From contig JASWHV010000003.1 of assembly GCA_030760725.1 (NCBI GenBank), forward strand, positions 111,012,153 through 111,076,152: a stretch of DNA of 64,000 bases, read 5' to 3'. Below the pieces are notes generated by a model. It was given only the letters and a program-made list of their open reading frames with translations. It ran no database searches and had not been told where the DNA came from. This document shows, one piece after another, positions 1-10,398 of this stretch (its first letter is position 1; every line of letters starts with the position of its first letter). Position numbers and translations under genes: made by a program. This DNA comes from Neostapfia colusana. Its lineage: Eukaryota; Streptophyta; Magnoliopsida; Poales; Poaceae.

Positions 1-257
1 CCCGAGGTGAGATCCCCTACCTCGCCTCTTCCGTTCTATGCTAAGACATCCAAGTTTTAGGGAGTATAGACGAAAACCCGAAGTTCTCCGGCGAGATCGC
101 CGCCTCCCACTGCCACGCGCCGCCGAGCAGCGCCGCGCGCACACGGCTAAGGCGACGTGGCCCCCTGAGGCCCGTCCATTTTCAATCGTGCGGTCCCGAA
201 TAGATCTAACCCGTACCGCTTCGGTTTTAAATCCAACGGTCCACGTCGGCCCCACAT

Positions 258-264
258 TATAAAG
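258..264 (+). promoter_or_regulatory. Candidate TATA box, C 5' LTR
   Basis: TATAAAG lies in a GC-rich context and is conserved at 26381-26387 in the 3' LTR and, inverted, near 42412-42419. It would be the core promoter for the retrotransposon transcript. The role is inferred from position. Confidence 0.45.
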
Positions 265-2396
265 GTCGGAAATCTTATGCGCTACCCTCTGGGGATCTCG
301 GAAAATACGAGCTAGCCCCGGAAACTTTTGATCTAGCCCCTGGACCTTCAGAAATTCAGGTAAATTCATTTAAAAATCAGTTTTAGCCCCTGAACTTAAT
401 AAAAATTAGGAAAATATCTCTGTTATGTGTAATTAGGCCCCTAAAAATTTAGGAAATAGTAAATTAAACCCTGCAGTAGGGTGGATTTGGCTTTTAGACC
501 CTATGAGATATTAAATTCAGAAATTTAAACATATGAGTAGAATTTAAATTCAAAAGGTAATATAAACACATGTGCAAATACAAATGTAAATTTTCCTAGC
601 ACTTGGAAAACATTTAGAATGAGTTGAGAACTGATTTTAGGCTGAAATGAAATCTGACTAACTGCTGTTTACTTTTATAATTTCTGGAAATTCATTTTTA
701 GGCTAGAAAATAATTCTAAAAATGAGTAAAATAAATTTAATTTGATCCCCATCATAGAGGAAGTTCAAAGATATTTTATTGAACATTTTAGGTCAAAACC
801 TATTCTGTTTAGGTGATATGTCTTACTATTTTAATATTAAAGTTCACTTTTAGGTATAGAAAATAAATCTAAAAATATAGGAAAATAGGTAGGCATAATT
901 AGAAAATGTTAAATGAGGTCTCCAATTCCAAAAACTTCAAATTAAGATTTTGTAGAAGATCTGAAAACCTATTTGGAATAGGAAATTTTCTTTCATGCAA
1001 ATTTTGTGGCTAAGAAGTGTATTAATTAAATAGAGAGAATCGTTCAAATTGGAAATTCATATATATTGTGCAATTAGAAATCTGAATACAAAAGTTAGAA
1101 GTAATATGTATGTTTAAAAGTGCATGTAGGCCTAAAATCAACACATCTAGGGTAACCACAACACTTCAAAATATGAATGACTTTCATATGTATGTATCTG
1201 TGGTTTGCATGAGTGGAAGTGTGGACTATGGCTTATGGAATGTTGTTTTCTTTTGCTATGTGTGTATTGGCATGAGTAGAACCAGCCCCAGAGCAGGTTC
1301 TCACCTTTCAAGATCAAGACTTTCCATTCCCAGAGCAGCAGGAAGAAGGCAAGTGTCCTTGACCACTTTGATCCTATACTAGGATGTGTAGTTAGAATTT
1401 AATTAATTGCATTATCAATTTAGAATATGGTACCCAAGCTAGGAAGTTTCCCTAGATTTTCATTATCTTACTTCCTTGTAGCCTGGGTTAGGATTTATTT
1501 TATTATGTCATTCATTCATATTACTTATGCTTAGCCATGCTTAGAATAGGATAAGTGGGATATGAGATCATCAACTTGTTTATCTTACTCTTGAAATGAG
1601 ATATTATGAGTTATGTAGAGGTAGGGATCGAGGCAAGTTGGATGATTTGGTTGGTGCTGTGTGCACGAGACTCGGGTTTGTGTTTAGTGCTTGCCTGGAT
1701 CCTAAGGACCGGTTCATGGAGCATGTAACCTGACTTTATCGTGCCAACCACATGCTGAGATGGGGCAGCTTGGCCAATTAATTAGGTGTATCTCCGGCGT
1801 AGTATGGGTGTTTGGATGGTGCGGAGAATTGGTGTCAGCTGGACTACCATATGAACCGCAAGGCTCAAGAGGGGGCCACTGCAGCGGGGTTGGAGCCTCT
1901 TGTATGCTGTTAGGGGTGAAACCTCAGTGGGCCCACGCTCGTCAGAAATCCCTTTGTAAAGGCCTCGTAGTGATCTCCTGGCTACACATCTGGGAAGTGT
2001 GAACATGGTTCGCGGCCACTGGCATAATGGAGGTTCTTTTAGTCCACCCGGCAACGGGGGATGAAATCACTACATGTGGGTACAGTGGTGCAAACTCTGC
2101 AGAGTCAAAACTGTCATGACAGTCGTGCTCACGGTCAAGAGCGGCTTGGACTTATTCATGATTAGAAGATGATGAATTTGGAAGTTGAGGATGTTGAGCG
2201 GGGAGATTAACATTGGAAATGATATTATGGATTACTTGATTTTGATGATGGGTTGGGAGATTGGGACTATTTCACCTGTGTAGTAATGTAGATGCTTAAT
2301 AAGCTAAGGTGATAGGTATTAATTGCGTAGTGCTTTTACCATGAGTCCAACCTCTCCTTGCTCTAGCCATGCATGACATTACTTTCCCACACTTGC

Positions 2397-2415
2397 TGAG
2401 TACCAACGGTACTCA
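2397..2415 (+). other. Perfect 8-bp hairpin near LTR 3' end (C, 5' LTR)
   Basis: TGAGTACC and GGTACTCA flank a 3-base loop, preceded by CTTGC and followed by AACTTGC. The same hairpin recurs at 28505-28523 and 40274-40292. Shorter versions occur in the LTRs of E (32853-32868) and of the fragment near 43505. The function is unknown; an RNA structure in the R/U5 region is one possibility. Confidence 0.6.
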
Positions 2416-2762
2416 AACTTGCTTTTCTGTTGGTTTAAATTGCTGCTCAGGTCAAGGGGATGATGTGGTGTTCAATGACCAAGACTTTGAACCCGAAGAA
2501 GGATTCTAGGTTCATGGAGTCCTCCAGGCAACGTCTGTGACGGAGCCCACAAGATTTATATTTCTGCTGCTGCTTTATTTACATGTTATGAACATATTAT
2601 CTTCCATCGAGACGTATGCTTGTAAGACTTATTTATATTCAAACACTTGGCTTGTAATATAATGATGCTTCACTATTTGTCGTCACATGTATGAGAAAAT
2701 GATTCTAGCATACATGTGATATTTACTCGGTTGCTCTTTAGAGAAACTGGGTGTGACAGAAG

Positions 2763-2775
2763 TGGTATTAGAGCC
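2763..2775 (+). other. Primer-binding site of element C (tRNA-iMet type)
   Basis: TGGTATTAGAGCC begins 5 bases after the LTR end. It matches the usual initiator-methionine tRNA 3' complement TGGTATCAGAGCC with one mismatch. It would prime minus-strand cDNA synthesis. Confidence 0.9.
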
Positions 2776-2973
2776 AGGTTGCCCGTAGGAACGTAGACCT
2801 AGGTAGAAATGGACGTGTTTAAGGACCATATTTTCTTAAAAACTATTTTACAAAGGTGTGGGTTGAAAGTGTTATTTAATGGGGTCACTTTATTCATCTT
2901 GTCCCAATTTTATTCAAAATACAATCTTTATTTAATTCTTATCTAACTTAATTTTAAATGCTTTATGTTTTAG

Positions 2974-3742
2974 ATGGTTCGCATGGTCCGCACCGCTCGC
3001 AAGTCCACCGGAGGGAGAGTTCCTGTAGCTGCCCTTGCCTTGAGAGAGGAGAATCTTCCGGTGACGTACCACTCCTACGGGTTGGTAGTAGGAGGCTTGT
3101 TGCGCCGTCTTCGGCGTATGCTCCACACCGCCGGCAATGTTGGCAAGCTGATCATACACTACAGCTCTACCAGGACCCTCCGTGAGAAGCGTGAAGAATG
3201 GAGCTCAAAGACGAGGATTATCCATGAAAACCAGCTGCTCAAGATCCTTCACTCTCTCAATTAGTCGGGCGACTCAGGCCGATGCTGAGAAGGATGTCAC
3301 CTGGGAGGCCATCACCTGCCAGAGTTACATCAACCGTCGCCACCTGGACAGGACTGAGTACATGTATGTCCTCCAGCGTGAGAGTGGCACCGCGGAGTAC
3401 AAATACCCGCCAGTGCAGCAGGGGACTTCCCACGAGCACATGGACCTGTGTCTGGAGGATGCAGCTATGCTCAGCACTTGACTACAGGAGTGCCAGCAGG
3501 AGCTTCAGGATGTTCGTGACACCCTGAAGGAGACTGAGGCGTTGCTTCGCGCCAGCTTGAGGGCGAGAGAAAGAGGAGATGGGAATGAATTGTGTGTCAC
3601 CGTAAATGACACATGGACTCCTGACTCCCCAGACCGCCGGGCGAGCAAGCTTCGCCACACTCCTACACCAGCAGCTTCCCCACCTAAAGCAAAATCAGAG
3701 GGCGGCCGCAATGATGAGGAAGACCCCGACGAGCCAGCTTAG
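2974..3742 (+). pseudogene. orf0-like extra ORF upstream of gag (element C), broken
   Basis: An open frame starts at ATG 2974, with a basic N-terminus (MVRMVRTARKSTGG) followed by a helical segment. It continues in a second frame from about 3260, so there is one frameshift. It is interrupted by TGA at 3479-3481 and then reads on in the same frame to TAG at 3740-3742. The last part contains a predicted coiled-coil stretch (LQECQQELQDVRDTLKETEA) and an acidic tail. No gag, zinc-knuckle or enzyme motif is present. Rice elements RIRE3/RIRE8 are reported, as I recall, to carry an 'orf0' here, and this position and size fit. The function is unknown. An alternative is that it is leader sequence with chance ORFs, but the coiled coil continuing past the stop argues for decayed coding sequence. 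Confidence 0.5.
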
Positions 3743-4083
3743 TGATACGAGTCGTTTAGAGTCATTTCTCTTATTTCAGCAGGTTATCGAGTAGTCGAGT
3801 CTATACCCTATTTATTTGTTTGTTAATGTTTGGTGTGTAACATGAGTTGTGGAAGCCATGGGCATTTGTCCACAACCTCGTCTCTAAGTTTGCCTTGCTT
3901 TGGTGTGTGAACCCCTATGAATCAATAATACCTTTATTTTCGCGTGAGACGTGATGCCCAAATATCTATGTGAAATCTTCAGAAATTGTCTGAATATTAA
4001 GGCCTCAAAAGTTTAAGTTTAAACAAAAAGTTTAGGAAGTTAACACGTAATGCTCTAAGTTAACACTTGGTTGATCATGATAG
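3743..4083 (+). other. Spacer between orf0 and gag (element C)
   Basis: These 341 bases of AT-rich leader sequence show no ORF with recognisable content and no repeat. The segment ends at the gag ATG at 4084. Confidence 0.6.
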
Positions 4084-5362
4084 ATGGCTGGAAGAGGAAA
4101 AGGTCGTGGTGCCAACCCCAACAACAACAACAACGATGAGGCCGCCAATCCTCACCTTCCTGGAGGGCAAGACAGGGGTGATCACCGTGAAGGAGCTGAT
4201 CCTATCCACCAAATGCTCGAAAATCAGAATCAGCTCATCCAGAGTCTAACTCAAGTGGTGGCCAACTTGCTCCAAGCTCCACCGCCACAAGCTGCACCAC
4301 GTCAACCAAGGTTGAGTGAGTTTCTGGGAACTCAACCCCCAAAAGTTTGCAAGTGCCGTTGAACCACTGGATGCAGATGACTGGCTAAAGACCATAGAGA
4401 GCAAGATGAGGATCATACAATGCCAAGGGTATGAGAGGGTGTTGTTTGCCTCTCACCAGTTGCATGGACCTGCTGCTGATTGGTGGACTGCTTACGTGGC
4501 TGCCCATCACGACCCCGAGAACATCACTTGGGAAGAGTTCAAGTGCAGTTTCCGCGACCACTACATACCCAGGGGTGAACTCAAGAACAAGCGAAAGGAG
4601 TTCTTGGGACTGCAGCAAGGCAACATGATTGTGAGGGAATACCTCACCAAGTTCACCCAACTATCCCGTTATGCACCACGGGACATCGAAACCGATGCTC
4701 AGAAACATGACTGTTTTATGGAGGGACTTACAATGGAGATGCAATGTGCAATGTCCTTCAACGAGTATGAAAGCTTCCAAAAGATGGTAGACAGAGCGTT
4801 TGTCGTGGAGAGGAAGCTGAAGGCCTTGGAGAATGAAAACAAGAGGAAGATGGGATGGTCACACCAAGCATCAAGTAGCAACACACGTCCACGTCTAATG
4901 CAGCAACCTGCAGGGCAGACGAGCAGTGCTATGGTACCCTACCCAACACCAAGAGGGTACAACCCGAACTTTAGACCTCCATCAGCACCAGTATAGCCAC
5001 AGCGTCAGTTTGTGCTGCAGCCAGGCCCCGCTTATCCACCTCGACCAGCAGGACAAGGGCCACAGAACCAACCCCAAGATAACGGCCGGACACCTAAAGT
5101 TGGGTTACAATGTTTCAATTGTGGTGAAGTGGGGCACTATGCTCATAAGTGCCCAAAGAAGAAGCCCATGCAGCCACAACAGCAGAATGTGATGCGAGGA
5201 CGGGTGAACCACGTGACCATGGAGGAAGCGCAAGAGGCACCTGACGTGGTATTTGGTAAGTTTCCTACAAATTTACACATTGCAACTCTATTGTTCGATT
5301 CTGGTGCTACCCATTCGTTCATTGCTCAAGGGTTTGTTAAGAAGCATGATCTAGCAACAACA
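4084..5362 (+). pseudogene. gag: gag and first half of protease, element C (split by element A)
   Basis: The start is ATG 4084 (MAGRGKGRGANPNNN). A low-complexity N-terminus with a glutamine-rich helix is followed by the retrotransposon Gag domain from about 4340 to 4850 (motifs DADDWLKTIE, WWTAY, WEEFKCSFRDHY). A basic C-terminus contains one CCHC knuckle, CFNCGEVGHYAHKC, near 5112-5153. The aspartic protease then begins with LLFDSGATHSFI near 5287, and the DSG catalytic triad is intact. Gag packages RNA into the virus-like particle. Breaks: a frameshift in a C-run near 4340, a TAG at 4994-4996, and insertion of element A after 5362. Across the insertion the frame resumes exactly at 24109 once one copy of the aacac duplication is removed. 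Confidence 0.88.
5358..5362 (+). repeat. Target-site duplication of element A, left (aacac)
   Basis: AACAC immediately precedes the 5' LTR of A and is repeated at 24104-24108 immediately after the 3' LTR. A 5-bp duplication is typical of Ty3-gypsy integrase. Confidence 0.95.
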
Positions 5363-5453
5363 CTGTCGGTACCCTCGATATAGGGTACCCCCGCGCACAG
5401 GGGAAAATGCCTAAGGACCTCCCCCTTTTCCGCAGGGAGAGCTCCGAAGGCGC

Positions 5454-5734
5454 CACGTGTCCAGCGGGGCCGGACCTCCCTCTCCTCAGAGGAGAGCTCC
5501 GGACTCGCCACGTGGCCAACTGAGCCGGACCTCCCCCCTCCGTGGGGAGAGCTCCAAAGGCTCCACGTGTCCGCGGGGCCGGACCTCCCTCTCCTCAGAG
5601 GAGAGCTCCGGGCCCGCCACGTGGGCAGCAGAAGCCGGACCTCCCCCCTCCGCGGGGAGAGATTCGAGGACTCCACGTGTCCCGCAGGGCCGGACCTCCC
5701 TCTTCTCAGAGGAGAGCTCCGGGTCCGCCACGTG
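5454..5734 (+). promoter_or_regulatory. Array of six CACGTG (G-box) motifs, A 5' LTR
   Basis: CACGTG cores start at 5454, 5509, 5564, 5618, 5674 and 5729, spaced 54-56 bp. Flanks alternate between TCCACGTGTCC-like and CGCCACGTGGC-like, so the true repeat is about 110 bp of two half-units. CACGTG is the G-box core bound by plant bZIP and bHLH factors; use of this array as an enhancer is inference. Confidence 0.75.
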
Positions 5735-6136
5735 GCCAGCAGAACAACGCTGCCTGCCCCCACGCGGTAGGCAGCGGGCGTAAAGACGCGCCATACCTTG
5801 CCCGTACAAGGTATTCAAGGCCCGCGCCTTCCCAAGACGCGGAGATGCGGAGCACGCTTCTGTCAGGTGCCGTTGCGCCCAGTCACATCACAGACTGGCG
5901 CGCCGTGTCAGAGCCTGCCCGCCAATAAACACAGCAACAATATATCCCCTGCCGCCCCTGCCATCATCAACCACTACGACTAGCTTGCGGCATGGGCAGG
6001 GCGACAGAACGAAGACTCGGAAGCCTTCGCCAGAGACAACTACGGCATAACTGAAGATACGGTAGTCGGCAGGCAATCTCCCTGGGACCACCTGTCGGGT
6101 CCCGGGCCCACCTTGTAAGCCACTCGAGCCTTGGAC

Positions 6137-6143
6137 TATAAAA
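6137..6143 (+). promoter_or_regulatory. TATA box, A 5' LTR
   Basis: TATAAAA in the context GGACTATAAAAGGCTCGGG. It is conserved at 23794-23800, 12142-12148 and, in related form, 29490-29496. It is missing from B's 3' LTR. It lies about 300 bases before the LTR end, as expected for U3/R. Confidence 0.75.
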
Positions 6144-6448
6144 GGCTCGGGTAGGCAACGTTAGCAAGGGTTCGAACTCTGTGAACTCGCACTCTAGACA
6201 TCACTCACCCTCAAGCTCAGGACTTCGGTTCTGAGCAACAAGCAATACAGCGAGCACCTCTGCTCACCGTGGACGTAGGGTTTTACGCTCCGGCGGCCTG
6301 AACCACGTAAAACTCCCCGTGTCAAGCTTCTCCCTCACTCGTCCCTAACGCTGAAGCTCTCCGCAAGTGTCTAGCCCCTCCGAAAAAGAACCTCCGCGGG
6401 CTGCCCAGAGCAGGTCCGGGGGAAGTGTCGACCACACACTTTGACATT

Positions 6449-6467
6449 TGGCGCGCCAGGTAGGGGG
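6449..6467 (+). other. Primer-binding site of element A
   Basis: TGGCGCGCCAGGTAGGGGG begins two bases after the LTR end and is identical in B (12453) and D (29833). It starts with TGG, as expected for pairing with a tRNA CCA end. I could not assign the tRNA with certainty. Confidence 0.8.
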
Positions 6468-6502
6468 CTTTTCCCTTGCGCGATGAGTTTTTTCCGGCGA
6501 AG

Positions 6503-8463
6503 ATGACCAAGCTTCCTTCAGCAGCAAGCTCTCCTCCCCCGCGTTCACGACGGACCGTGACTAGCGGGGACTACGTCTCGACACACTCTGGACGGAGTGT
6601 GTCGGCGCAAGCTGAAATCCAGTAGCCTACTCCGGCAGCGCCGACTCCGACAACGCAGGCTCCAGCGAGCGTGAGATCCTCTGCAGCGCTGAACGTCCCC
6701 CACGGGGGCGCGCTAGCTGCAGCAAGAGTGCTACTGCGCAATCCGCCTGCTGGGGACGCGTCTCAGTCAGCGACCCAGCGGTGGATTCGCGAGGTAGACC
6801 GTATCGTCATCGCCGCCGCAAACCCTCGACTTCGGTGGGGACGACGCCCCGGCCAACCGGCTGTGTCGCTGACGCACACGCCAACGGTTGACGGGCAGAC
6901 GCGGGATTCCCGCTCCACCAGGCCCCCATCGACAGACCTGAGGACGGAGCTGGAACGATGCCACTTGGGCCAAGATGCCCGAGTGTTGCTCGAGCGACGA
7001 CGAGAAAGGCGTCGCAACCAGGAGGCCGCCGACAGCATGTCGACTGCCTCAACCCTGCCTGAGGCGCAGACTTTCGCCACGCGATCTCTGCCCCAGGCGT
7101 ACGCCACGCAGCATATGCCACATCCATATGCCCTGCAAACGGCGCCTCCGGTCTATGGTGCAGCCTTGCCCATACCGGGTACATGGTGCCAACAGCGAAC
7201 CAAGCGTTCGTGGCACCAACGCCTGCGGCAACAGGAGTAGGATGTGTGGCCCTGGCGCCCCACCTTCGCTTCGCGAGGTGGCCGTGCGAGTTTCGGCCGC
7301 ACTTGCCCGAGAAGTATGACGACAGCGTCAACCCGGCGGAGTTCCTCCAGATCTACTCCACCGTCGTCCTTGCTGCAGGAGGGGACGAGGCCGTCATGGC
7401 CAACTACTTCCCCGTCGCCCTGACCGACCCAACCCGGTCTTGGCTCATGAACCTCCCCCAGGGTTCCATAACCTCCTGGGGAGAGCTCTGCTGGCAGTTT
7501 ACTGCTAACTACAGCAGCTCCTACACCCGGCCTGGCACGGAGCTCGACCTCCGCGCCGTCCAGCAACAACCTGGAGAATCGCTGCGCTCCTTCATCCAGC
7601 GGTTCTCCCAGGTACGGAACACCATTCCACATATCCAAAATGCTTCTGTGGTGCTGGCGTTCCGACAGGGCGTCCGGGACAAGAAGATGCTTGAGAAGCT
7701 CGCGACCAGAGAGGTCCGCGACGTCTTAGAGCTCTTCAGCCTGGCAGACAAGTGTGCCAGAGCAGCAGAAGGGCGGAACTGGCACTCTCTGCCAGCCTCC
7801 GAGTCAGGAGGACAGCCCGGATCTGGCGTTGCTTCCTATGGAAGCGGCAAGAAGATAAAGAACCGGGGCGGTGGCAAGATGAAGCCACTGGCCGCAGCCC
7901 CCGTTGCCGCAGCAGCGGCACCCAGTGGATCTCGGGGGCCACGCCCCGACAAAAGGCAGCGACAGTCACCAGCTCCATATGGTGACCAAGGCGAGCTATG
8001 CCCCGTGCACGGCACCAGTTACCATACTGCTGCCGAGTGCCGGGAGATCCAGAAGCTCACGGAGCGCTTTCAGAAAGGGAAGCAGCTTCGAACTGATGCC
8101 CCACCCTTCCGTCAAAGGGAGGGCAAGCAGAAGGTCGACGCCCTAGACAACGTCGACCTCCAAGTGGAGTTCCAGGAGCCTCAGTGTGCTGTGAAGGCGG
8201 TGCGCAATCATGAGGACTCCAGCTCCAGTGATGACGAGCGCCGGAAGAAGCTCTACGTCATCTACGGTGGGTCCACTGACCCCTCGTCCCGAAGCGCGGT
8301 CAAGACCCTGCGCCGAGCGGTAGCGTCGGTGGCTCCCCTCCCAAGTGTCGTGCCGCACCTCAAATGGATGGGAACCCCCATCAGCTTCGATGCCACCGAC
8401 TGCCCGAGGAACATGGTTGGGGCCGGCCAACTACCGCTCTTGGTAGCGCCCACCATCGCCAAC
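6503..8463 (+). pseudogene. gag: gag of element A (broken)
   Basis: The likely start is ATG 6503 (MTKLPSAASS), matching the gag start of element D at 29888. The frame has a TAG at 6623-6625, then runs to about 7190, where a frameshift moves it to the long frame ending near 8490. Recognisable parts are an arginine-rich RRRERRRN segment near 6990-7020, the Gag domain near 7290-7760 (FRPHLPEKYDDSVNP, SWGELCWQFTANY, LRSFIQRFSQVRN), a lysine/glycine-rich linker, and a single zinc-binding-like motif CPVHGTSYHTAAEC near 7998-8040. That degenerate knuckle is typical of Tat/RIRE2-type Gag. The product would be the capsid/nucleocapsid precursor. Confidence 0.85.
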
Positions 8464-9049
8464 GTGAGGATGTACCACGTTCTGGTAGATGGCGGGGGCT
8501 GGGCTGAACCTCATCAGCCACGCAGCTTTCCAGAAGCTGCAGATCCCGATGGCCAAGCTCACCCCATCGAGCCCATTCTCAGGGGTAGGGCTGGGACAGG
8601 TCGTTCCCTACGGCAACATCAGCCTTTCGGTGACCTTTGGGGCACCGGACAACTATCGGACAGAGTACATTCTGTTCGATGTGGCGGAGATCGACCTCCC
8701 CTTCAACGCCATAATTGGCAGGCCAGCCCTGTACCGATTCATGGCAGTAGCCCACTATGGCTACCTCGTCTTGAAGATGCCTACACCAACAGGCGTCCTC
8801 AGGATTCGTGGAGACCGCACTGCTGCAGTGTCAGCCTTAGAAAAGCTCCAGGCACTTGCAACAGCTCGAACACCAGCCCCTGGCAGTGCAGAACCGGACC
8901 GGCTCCACCCGAGTGCACGCCACCGTGCCTCTACCGCAGCACCCCGTGTGCAACCCCTCGACGAGGGCGACGTCCCCCTGAAGGTCATCCAAGTCGGCGT
9001 CGATGCTACCCAGACCACCCGGGTAGCCGGGGGCCTGGATAGAAAATAG
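8464..9049 (+). pseudogene. pol: Retropepsin-like protease region of element A
   Basis: The protease core starts with RMYHVLVDGG and has a hydrophobic second half (LPFNAIIGRPAL near 8700). The catalytic triplet reads DGG rather than DSG/DTG; I believe related Tat elements also vary here, so this may be ancestral. One extra G in the G-run at 8491-8497 shifts the frame relative to gag, so the protease reads in the frame starting at 8489. That frame ends at TAG 9047-9049. The protein would cleave the Gag-Pol precursor. Confidence 0.75.
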
Positions 9050-10000
9050 GAAGGCGCTCGTCACCTTCCTCCGGCACAATGTCGACGTGTTTTGCATGGC
9101 AGCCGTCGTAGATGCCGGGGATCCCTAAGGAGGTGATCGAGCACCACTTGAAGGTCTTCCCCGACGCCCGGCCAGTCCAACAGATGCCTCGCAAGCAGTC
9201 CATCAAGCTGCAAAATTTCATCCGGGAAGAAATCAAGAAGCTGCTGGACGCTGGCTTCATACGGGAAGTCCACCACCCCCGGTGGTTGGCGAACCCCGTT
9301 GTTGTCCCGAAGGCCGGCGGGAAGCTCCGGATGTGCATCGACTACACCAGTCTCAATAAGGCATGTCCCAAAGATCCATTCCCTCTCCCTAGAATAGATC
9401 AAATAGTAGACTCGACATCAGGCTGTGATATGCTGTGCTTCCTAGACGCCTACTCGGGTTTCCATCAGATCCCTATGTCTAGAGAAGATGAAGAGCACAC
9501 CTCCTTCATCACAGTAGACGGCCTGTATTGTTATGTCTCTATGCCTTATGGCCTAAAGAATGCTCTTCCCACCTTTGTACGTGCAATGCACAAAACTTTT
9601 GGAGAGTTAATAAGAGACTTAGTTGAGGTGTATGTCAATGACATCGTTGTCAAGGTCAGGCAGAGTTCATCCTTGTTAGCGCCTTAGTCTTTGACAAACT
9701 ACGCTCCACACACACCAAGCTGAACCCCGACAAGTGTGTGTTTGGCGTATCCTCTGGAAAACTCTTAGGATTCCTGGTCTCACACCGAGGAATTGAGGCC
9801 AACCCAGAGATGATCAAGGCCATCGACTTGATGCGGCCTCCCGCCTGCATCAAAGAAGTCTAGAAATTCACGGGATGCCTAGTCGCGCTGAGTCGGTTTA
9901 TACCGAGGCTAGCAGAGCGAGCGCTCCCCTTCTTTAAGCTCCTCCGCAAATCCGGTCCATTTGCTTGGACCGACGAAGCAGAAGAAGCTTTCCAGGAGTT
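9050..10000 (+). pseudogene. pol: Reverse transcriptase of element A, catalytic motif altered to YVND
   Basis: The clear RT part is at 9112-9687: EEIKKLLDAGFIREV, MCIDYTSLNKACPKD, PLPRIDQIVDS, FLDAYSGFHQIPM, MPYGLKNALPTF. The catalytic box normally YVDD reads YVND (VEVYVNDIVVK near 9630), replacing the first catalytic aspartate of the pair with asparagine; this should abolish polymerase activity. The frame then shifts near 9663, and TAG at 9861-9863 interrupts the connection domain (KLNPDKCVFGV, RLAERALPFFKLL). Upstream, 9050-9111 is RT N-terminal sequence with a frame break. Confidence 0.9.
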
Positions 10001-10175
10001 GAAGCAACTCCTGACGACCCTACCCATCATTGTAGCCCCCGATCCCGAAGGGCATTTGTTGCTCTACATCGCGACGACAACTGAAGTGGTGAGTTTGGTC
10101 CTCATCGCAGAGCGGCCGGACCTCTCGTCACCACAGCCTGATCCGGTAGTAGGAGACAGGCACCAGGAAACCCCG

Positions 10176-10398
10176 GAGGTCCAAGACGGCCTCCCGGATC
10201 TCCAAGACAATCTCCCGGAGGTCCAAGACGGACCCTCGGACCTCCACGACAACCTCCCGGAGGCCCAACGGGACCTCCCGGAGATCCAACGGGACCTCCC
10301 GGAGCTCCCGAAAAACCAGCGGGACCTCCCAGAGGTCCAAGGCCCAGAGCTCCCAAAAAACCAGCGGGACCTCCCGGAGGTCCAAGGCAACTTAGGAG
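10176..10398 (+). repeat. 21-bp minisatellite within RNase H coding sequence
   Basis: Six consecutive 21-bp units start at 10176, 10197, 10218, 10239, 10260 and 10281 (consensus GAGGTCCAAGACGACCTCCCG-like). They are followed by 30-bp and 45-bp variant units from 10302 and 10332 and a partial unit from 10377. Translated in the element frame they give a seven-residue repeat of the type LPEVQRD. They separate two parts of the degenerate RNase H. Confidence 0.85.

Larger units (their letters stand above)
1..2758 (+). repeat. 5' LTR of element C (truncated by window start)
   Basis: The sequence aligns end to end with 26105-28867. It ends in GTGTGACA and is followed by a primer-binding site. The two copies differ by scattered substitutions and small indels: this copy lacks about 19 bases near 220 and has 13 extra bases near 1270. 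Short ORFs inside it (for example 1110-1382) occur in both LTRs but show no recognisable domain, so they are not called genes. The first 300 bases are GC-rich promoter/leader-like sequence and the remainder is AT-rich. Confidence 0.93.
5363..6446 (+). repeat. 5' LTR of element A
   Basis: The LTR begins TGTCGGTACCC, ends TTTGACA, is 1084 bp long, and pairs with 23019-24103. Its first 370 bases are an array of GC-rich half-units, each with a CACGTG core. A TATA box at 6137 and the U5-like end precede the primer-binding site. A 7-bp inverted repeat (GGTACCC/GGGTACC, 5367-5388) lies at the 5' terminus. Confidence 0.95.

Noticed and set aside
38..2054. Short ORFs inside C's 5' LTR (38-262, 1110-1382, 1760-2002, 1782-2054) with near-identical copies in the 3' LTR
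   Set aside because: Their conservation reflects LTR duplication, they are interrupted or shifted between copies and show no domain.
5400..5770. Regularly spaced repeats considered as a CRISPR array
   Set aside because: Repeats are contiguous variants without unique spacers, lie in an LTR, and the DNA is plant nuclear.
5326..5928. Overlapping ORFs on both strands with proline/arginine-rich repeats in the A and B LTRs
   Set aside because: They are translations of the CACGTG repeat array; similar frames are open on both strands because of base composition.
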